The translations under genes were made by a program, and so were the position numbers. Below are positions 5,792-5,913 of a stretch of DNA of 5,913 bases, piece by piece. The stretch lies in contig JAPPKV010000165.1 in assembly GCA_028819775.1 (NCBI GenBank), positions 1 through 5,913 of the forward strand, read 5' to 3'. The stretch is from Gammaproteobacteria bacterium (GTDB lineage: Bacteria > Pseudomonadota > Gammaproteobacteria > Pseudomonadales > Azotimanducaceae_A). Numbering within the stretch: position 1 is the first letter of the stretch; every line of letters begins with the position of its first letter. The notes below the pieces were generated by a model. It was given only the letters and a program-made list of their open reading frames with translations, made no database searches and had not been told where the DNA came from.

Positions 5792-5913
5792 CTACGATGC
5801 GCGCAACGCCGCGATGCGGGCGTCCAAAGGCGGGTGCGAGGCGAACAGGGCCCGAAGCCCCCGCCGGACGCCGCTCGAGATGCCGAATGCGGCCATGGAT
5901 TCCGGCATGGTGT
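5792..5913 (-). CDS. htpX: Protease HtpX, C-terminal fragment (gene continues past right edge)
   Basis: The last 39 codons and stop (TAG, 5794-5792) of a minus-strand gene are present. The residues TMPESMAAFGISSG, a short basic stretch, then LRALFASHPPLDARIAALRAS match the characteristic end of HtpX, an M48-family zinc metalloprotease of the inner membrane that degrades misfolded membrane proteins. The SHPPL-RI-AL motif is the strongest clue. The HEXXH catalytic site and membrane helices lie outside the window. The gene is convergent with the lipoprotein gene, with 22 bases between the stops. Another M48-family protease with a similar tail is the only real alternative. Confidence 0.85.
   Translation of the reverse strand, partial: TMPESMAAFGISSGVRRGLRALFASHPPLDARIAALRAS

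Overview
The window is GC-rich, probably from a Proteobacterium and most likely a gammaproteobacterium. This is inferred from three things: the HtpX tail next to a PEGA-domain lipoprotein of a type common in gammaproteobacteria, Shine-Dalgarno-led genes, and a large exported repeat/propeller/haem protein of a kind I associate with marine gammaproteobacteria. No database search was possible. No tRNA, rRNA, CRISPR array or insertion sequence was seen.

Layout. Positions 1-3648 (minus strand) are one uninterrupted frame that runs off the left edge. It encodes at least 1216 residues of an exported protein: signal peptide, two tandem copies of a ~220-residue beta-rich repeat, a c-type haem domain (CIGCH), a YVTN-type beta-propeller, then a second haem site (CESCH) and a PYHWDG motif like those of di-haem peroxidase (MauG/CcpA)-related proteins. 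Positions 3649-3838 are non-coding but unusually rich in dyad symmetry. They hold a candidate promoter and a leader with nested complementary arms that ends in a strong ribosome binding site. Positions 3839-5322 (minus strand) hold two crotonase-superfamily genes that overlap by ATGA and are probably co-transcribed. Both carry Asp and Arg where classical enoyl-CoA hydratases have their two catalytic glutamates. Positions 5368-5769 (plus strand) encode a small PEGA-domain lipoprotein, transcribed divergently from the crotonases. Positions 5792-5913 (minus strand) are the C-terminal end of the membrane protease HtpX, convergent with the lipoprotein.

The genes probably form separate units: the haem/propeller protein with its own leader, a two-gene acyl-CoA unit, an envelope lipoprotein, and htpX. 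No pathway visibly links them. The points most worth following are the structured leader at about 3649-3764, the variant active sites of the paired crotonases, and the architecture of the large exported haem protein.
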